A DNA stretch of 7,077 nt from Candidatus Nitrosopolaris nunavutensis (GTDB taxonomy: Archaea; Thermoproteota; Nitrososphaeria; Nitrososphaerales; Nitrososphaeraceae), in the NCBI GenBank assembly GCA_002501855.1, contig DAOM01000108.1, forward strand, positions 1-7,077, given 5' to 3'. Below the pieces are notes generated by a model. It had not been told where the DNA came from. It saw nothing but the letters and a program-made list of their open reading frames with translations, and ran no database searches. The stretch's first letter is position 1, and every line of letters starts with the position of its first letter. The translations under genes were made by a program, and so were the position numbers. Positions 5,159 through 7,077 of this stretch are shown here, one piece after another.

Positions 5159-5452
5159 TTAAGATAATTTTTCAATTATTTTAGCTGCTTCAGACATTGG
5201 AAATGCTTTAAGTGTTTTAGTACGTACATTCCCTAGGCTTCCGGTAACATACAAAACTGACGCTATTGCTTCGTCATTTGGAGCTTCAACTATAGCTACA
5301 ATGTCATGCTTTCCGAGTGTATAATACAAGTTAATGACTTTCCCGCCTTTCTTTTCAACTGCACTCTTAAAAGCTTCAGCTCTCTTTGGACTATCTTTTA
5401 CGTTCTTGATTCCTTGATCTGTAAAATTGACTAGGATAATATAATGAGACAT
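5159..5452 (-). CDS. GYD domain-containing protein
   Basis: A 97-residue cytosolic protein that is essentially one GYD domain, a ferredoxin-like dimeric alpha/beta-barrel fold. MSHYIILVNFTDQGIKNVKD (1-20) is the first strand and start of helix 1, followed by SPKRAEAFKSAVEKKGGKVI. YYTLGKHDIVAIVEAPNDEA (43-62) contains the motif usually written G[RK]YD, here GKHD (47-50). SLGNVRTKTLKAFP (72-85) is the conserved last strand. The length equals the family norm, so the gene is intact. The function is unproven; related alpha/beta-barrel proteins bind small ligands or act as monooxygenase-like subunits. ATG 5452 lies about 27 nt after a TATA-like AT tract, suggesting a leaderless monocistronic message. 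It lies next to the TnpB relic but is not part of a transposon family I know. Confidence 0.9.
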   Translation of the reverse strand: MSHYIILVNFTDQGIKNVKDSPKRAEAFKSAVEKKGGKVINLYYTLGKHDIVAIVEAPNDEAIASVLYVTGSLGNVRTKTLKAFPMSEAAKIIEKLS

Positions 5453-5474
5453 TGCAGTTCAGTGCATTTCGTTT

Positions 5475-5485
5475 GTATTTATTTA
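5475..5485 (-). promoter_or_regulatory. TATA-like box of the GYD gene
   Basis: On the minus strand TAAATAAATAC is centred about 28 nt before the ATG at 5452, the standard distance for a leaderless archaeal transcript. Confidence 0.45.
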
Positions 5486-5589
5486 GTTGTCCTTCTTTCT
5501 CTATATCTTAATTCCTTACTATGTTCTCTAAGAAATTCCTCATAGGGCCCAGTCTGATTAAGCAGTAAATAAAAAGCGCTCAATTAGTA

Positions 5590-5844
5590 TTGGCGCGTAG
5601 AATTTATTACGGTATCATACGTGCTGTCACGTACAATACGGTATTCGGAGTATTCAGATATGAGCTAGTAAATATTGCGGGGCTAGGGGCGGGGAGTTGT
5701 AATGGGATTAACTCATGTAGTGCAATTCAGAAGGCAGAAGGGAGCTTTGATTTCGCAAACTTCCATTGGGCATGCGACGCTACAATCTGTGGGGTGCCGC
5801 CAGTACAAATAGGTCGACTTCCCGCCGGTCTACTTCCCCACTAG
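5590..5844 (+). CDS. Doubtful ORF, possible relic of Cys-rich repeat protein
   Basis: An 84-codon frame from TTG 5590 to TAG. The first 26 residues have no proper signal peptide (MARRIYYGIIRAVTYNTVFG). The middle, GLGAGSCNGINSC (31-43), recalls the 'IG.GSCNG..SC' repeats of secreted Nitrososphaerales proteins, and later spacing of Cys (ACDATIC) fits a decayed second unit, but regular repeats are absent. A TATA-like TAAATAAAA lies about 20 nt before the TTG. It may be a remnant of such a gene rather than a working one. No function can be given. Confidence 0.25.
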   Translation: MARRIYYGIIRAVTYNTVFGVFRYELVNIAGLGAGSCNGINSCSAIQKAEGSFDFANFHWACDATICGVPPVQIGRLPAGLLPH

Positions 5845-5855
5845 TTCTAGGTTAA

Positions 5856-5978
5856 ACCCATCAAACCATCCATCCGGTGAAAGATGACACAAACAACAGC
5901 AAGATTTTAACTTACAATATTCTTCTGGTGCCACGCGCTAGTTGGGATCAAACAATCTCACCTGTAGGACTCTCCTGA
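5856..5978 (+). other. Short coding-like frame in the 5845-6020 spacer
   Basis: After TAA 5853-5855 a 40-codon frame runs to TGA 5976-5978, with HPVKDDTNNSKILTYNILLV followed by PRASWDQTISPVGLS. The residue mix looks protein-like and GTG 5877 could start it, but it is too short to identify. It may be another gene fragment. Confidence 0.2.
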
Positions 5979-6020
5979 AGTGAGGAAGGCTTATAGAGTA
6001 CTCATCTTTATTCTTGTAGA

Positions 6021-6290
6021 TTGTTTAAAGTTCAACACTACATCCTGATGTTTGGCGTAAGCATTAGCGCCTTGGCCTTAATAACAATAGTCGGAGTTAT
6101 ACAAGTCCCTTCAGCTTTTGCGGCTGTACCGCTCGGCTGTACTGGAAATCCGCATGATAAGGACTCTTCTACTGGAAATCCTCATGACCCTTCAGGCACG
6201 ACATCAAGCGGGTTTGAGGGAGGAAATCCACATGATGTTGGTGGACATCATGATCAGCATGAGTTCGACGCATGTCCTGGTTCCAAATAG
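6021..6290 (+). CDS. Secreted GNPHD-repeat protein
   Basis: An 89-residue exported small protein. Residues 1-34 form a signal peptide: K3, hydrophobic core ILMFGVSISALALITIVGVI, and cleavage after AFA (32-34). The mature part has three GNPHD units (42-46, 52-56, 68-72) separated by Ser/Thr/Gly, then a His/Asp-rich stretch HHDQHE (76-81), and two Cys (40, 85) that could close a disulfide. His/Asp spacing suggests divalent-metal binding, which is inference. I have seen 'TGNPHD' repeats in Nitrosocosmicus-type secreted proteins. TTG 6021 is chosen because it supplies the basic n-region and lies about 27 nt after a CTTATAGA TATA-like box (5991-5998); ATG 6048 is the alternative and would leave no positive charge. 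Its last 19 bases overlap the start of the hydrolase frame. Confidence 0.7.
   Translation: MFKVQHYILMFGVSISALALITIVGVIQVPSAFAAVPLGCTGNPHDKDSSTGNPHDPSGTTSSGFEGGNPHDVGGHHDQHEFDACPGSK
6144..6236 (+). repeat. Three GNPHD-coding 15-bp repeats
   Basis: GGAAATCCNCATGAY occurs at 6144-6158, 6174-6188 and 6222-6236. The first two are 30 bp apart and are also preceded by the same TACT (18-bp match with one difference), pointing to an internal in-frame duplication. Confidence 0.75.
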
Positions 6291-6944
6291 GTAATGGAGT
6301 AAAGACTAATGCTCAATTAACTATCCTCGCTGTTGGCAAGGGTCCGTTCCCTGCTGTGCTTCTTATACCGGGTTCTCGAGCGATTGACATGAATTATACT
6401 GTTAAAAATATCAAACTGTTTTGGACAGAAGAAAACTATCTATCCGAAAGAGGCTTTGCAGTACTCAGATATGATAAGAGAGGCATAGGTGCAAATTTTG
6501 CTATTTTGGACAAAAATGTATGGGGAAATACGACAGTAAATGATCTAACACATGATGCAGAGAGAGCTTTGAATGTTCTTACGCAGCAACATGAAGTGGA
6601 TCCGAAGAGGATAAGTATAATCGGACATAGTGAAGGTACAGTTATTACTCCAAGAGTTGCAATTGATAATTCGACGAAAGTAAAGAGTATTATACTTATG
6701 GGCACCGTAGCTCAGAACTTCAGAGATTCAAGTTACCATCAATTTGTGTACGTACCCTCAGAGTACGCTACACAAGTATTGGATAAAAATCACACTGGAT
6801 TGATATCAATATAGCAAAAAGCAAAGGATCCTTTGTTAGCTATTATCTAAATTCTTGGTGCCGCCTTCTCTTTTTATTACTCATAATACCAAGGGCATAA
6901 TTATCACTCTAACAAAGGAATTTGGTAAACGACCCCAAGGATTT
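6272..6944 (+). pseudogene. Alpha/beta-hydrolase, truncated and frameshifted
   Basis: The first frame (ATG 6272 to TAG 6812-6814, 180 codons) holds the N-terminal half of a serine alpha/beta-hydrolase of the S9/dienelactone-hydrolase-like type: GPFPAVLLIPGS (24-35, oxyanion region), FAVLRYDKRGIG (62-73), and the nucleophile elbow IIGHSEGT (116-123) with S120. Homology runs past the stop: DKNHTGLISI-stop-QKAKDPLL continues the family's 'DK.H.GL.S....A.DP'. A one-base shift near 6842-6847 then opens a frame with SKFLVPPSLFITHNTK (6846-6893) and ITLTKEFG (to 6926). The catalytic Asp and His halves are missing, and so is the N-terminus with its signal peptide: family sequence begins only at about residue 8, right after the stop of the GNPHD gene. 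If the 180-residue product is made it lacks a full triad and should be inactive. Confidence 0.75.
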
Positions 6945-6954
6945 ATTCATTTCA

Positions 6955-7077
6955 TTATTCATTCATTAGCCTTTGTAATAGCAGTCTTAGGTGTTGATTT
7001 TGTTTTAGTTTTTCTTTGTCTCTTCTAGCAGTGGCTGTAGTTCTCAATGCCATACCGCAACAAGAACAGAACACACC
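6955..7077 (-). CDS. C-terminal end of probable integrase, partial at right edge
   Basis: Forty codons enter from the right edge and end at TAA 6955-6957. They read GVFCSCCGMALRTTATARRD then KEKLKQNQHLRLLLQRLMNE. The 'C.CCG..LR......R...KEKL' tail is a zinc-knuckle C-terminus that I associate with archaeal tyrosine recombinases (XerC/D-like), though other Nitrososphaerales proteins may share it. The catalytic domain would be outside the window. It is convergent with the hydrolase relic, whose recognisable homology stops about 28 bp before this stop codon. Coding is likely; the integrase call is moderate. Confidence 0.5.
   Translation of the reverse strand, partial: GVFCSCCGMALRTTATARRDKEKLKQNQHLRLLLQRLMNE

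Noticed and set aside
6436..6705. Minus-strand 89-codon frame
   Set aside because: Antisense to the hydrolase segment containing the GHSEG motif.
1..7077. CRISPR array, tRNA or rRNA gene
   Set aside because: No regularly spaced repeats, no cloverleaf with a GGTTCRA arm and no rRNA signature sequence were seen on either strand.

Overview
The window looks like chromosomal or island DNA from an ammonia-oxidising archaeon of the Nitrososphaerales (Nitrososphaerota/Thaumarchaeota, Nitrososphaera or Nitrosocosmicus type). The evidence is AT-rich DNA, archaeal TATA boxes about 25-30 nt before start codons (leaderless transcripts, several with GTG or TTG starts), and small proteins whose sequences resemble families I know mainly from this group: a DUF2024 protein, a GYD-domain protein, a truncated CxxC 'CYWxATYF' protein, and secreted proteins with an 'ITSPAKGQ' Ig-like domain or GNPHD repeats. 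The assignment is by inspection only; no search was run.

Layout. 1-250: C-terminal relic of a secreted protein with internal stops. 389-649: intact DUF2024 gene (+) followed by a T-tract terminator. 818-1369: intact secreted Ig-like protein (+). 1635-1835: small hypothetical protein (-). 1928-2374: a minus-strand frame broken by one TAG. 2382-2510: a 42-residue acidic mini-protein (+), missed by length cut-offs. 2619-2786: a coding-like relic. 2891-3163: small zinc-finger-like protein (-). 3241-3520: frameshifted TIR-domain pseudogene (+). 3634-3864: relic of an ABC-type solute-binding protein (-). 3922-4821: intact Fic-family enzyme (+), whose TATA box is bracketed by a 12-bp inverted repeat. 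4933-5124: probable C-terminal TnpB relic (-) ending in a hairpin typical of IS200/IS605 right ends. 5159-5452: intact GYD-domain protein (-). 5590-5978: weak frames. 6021-6290: secreted GNPHD-repeat protein (+). 6272-6944: alpha/beta-hydrolase pseudogene (+). 6955-7077: C-terminal end of a probable integrase (-), running off the right edge.

Functionally there is no multi-gene operon. The intact genes are monocistronic, each with its own promoter, and they sit among at least six decayed genes, two of them from mobile elements and one from a TIR protein. This looks like a low-constraint accessory region shaped by insertion and deletion. The most interesting intact unit is the Fic enzyme: active-site motif complete, N-terminal self-inhibitory motif present, and a possible operator built around its promoter. 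I do not see convincing evidence for a complete, previously undescribed multi-gene system.
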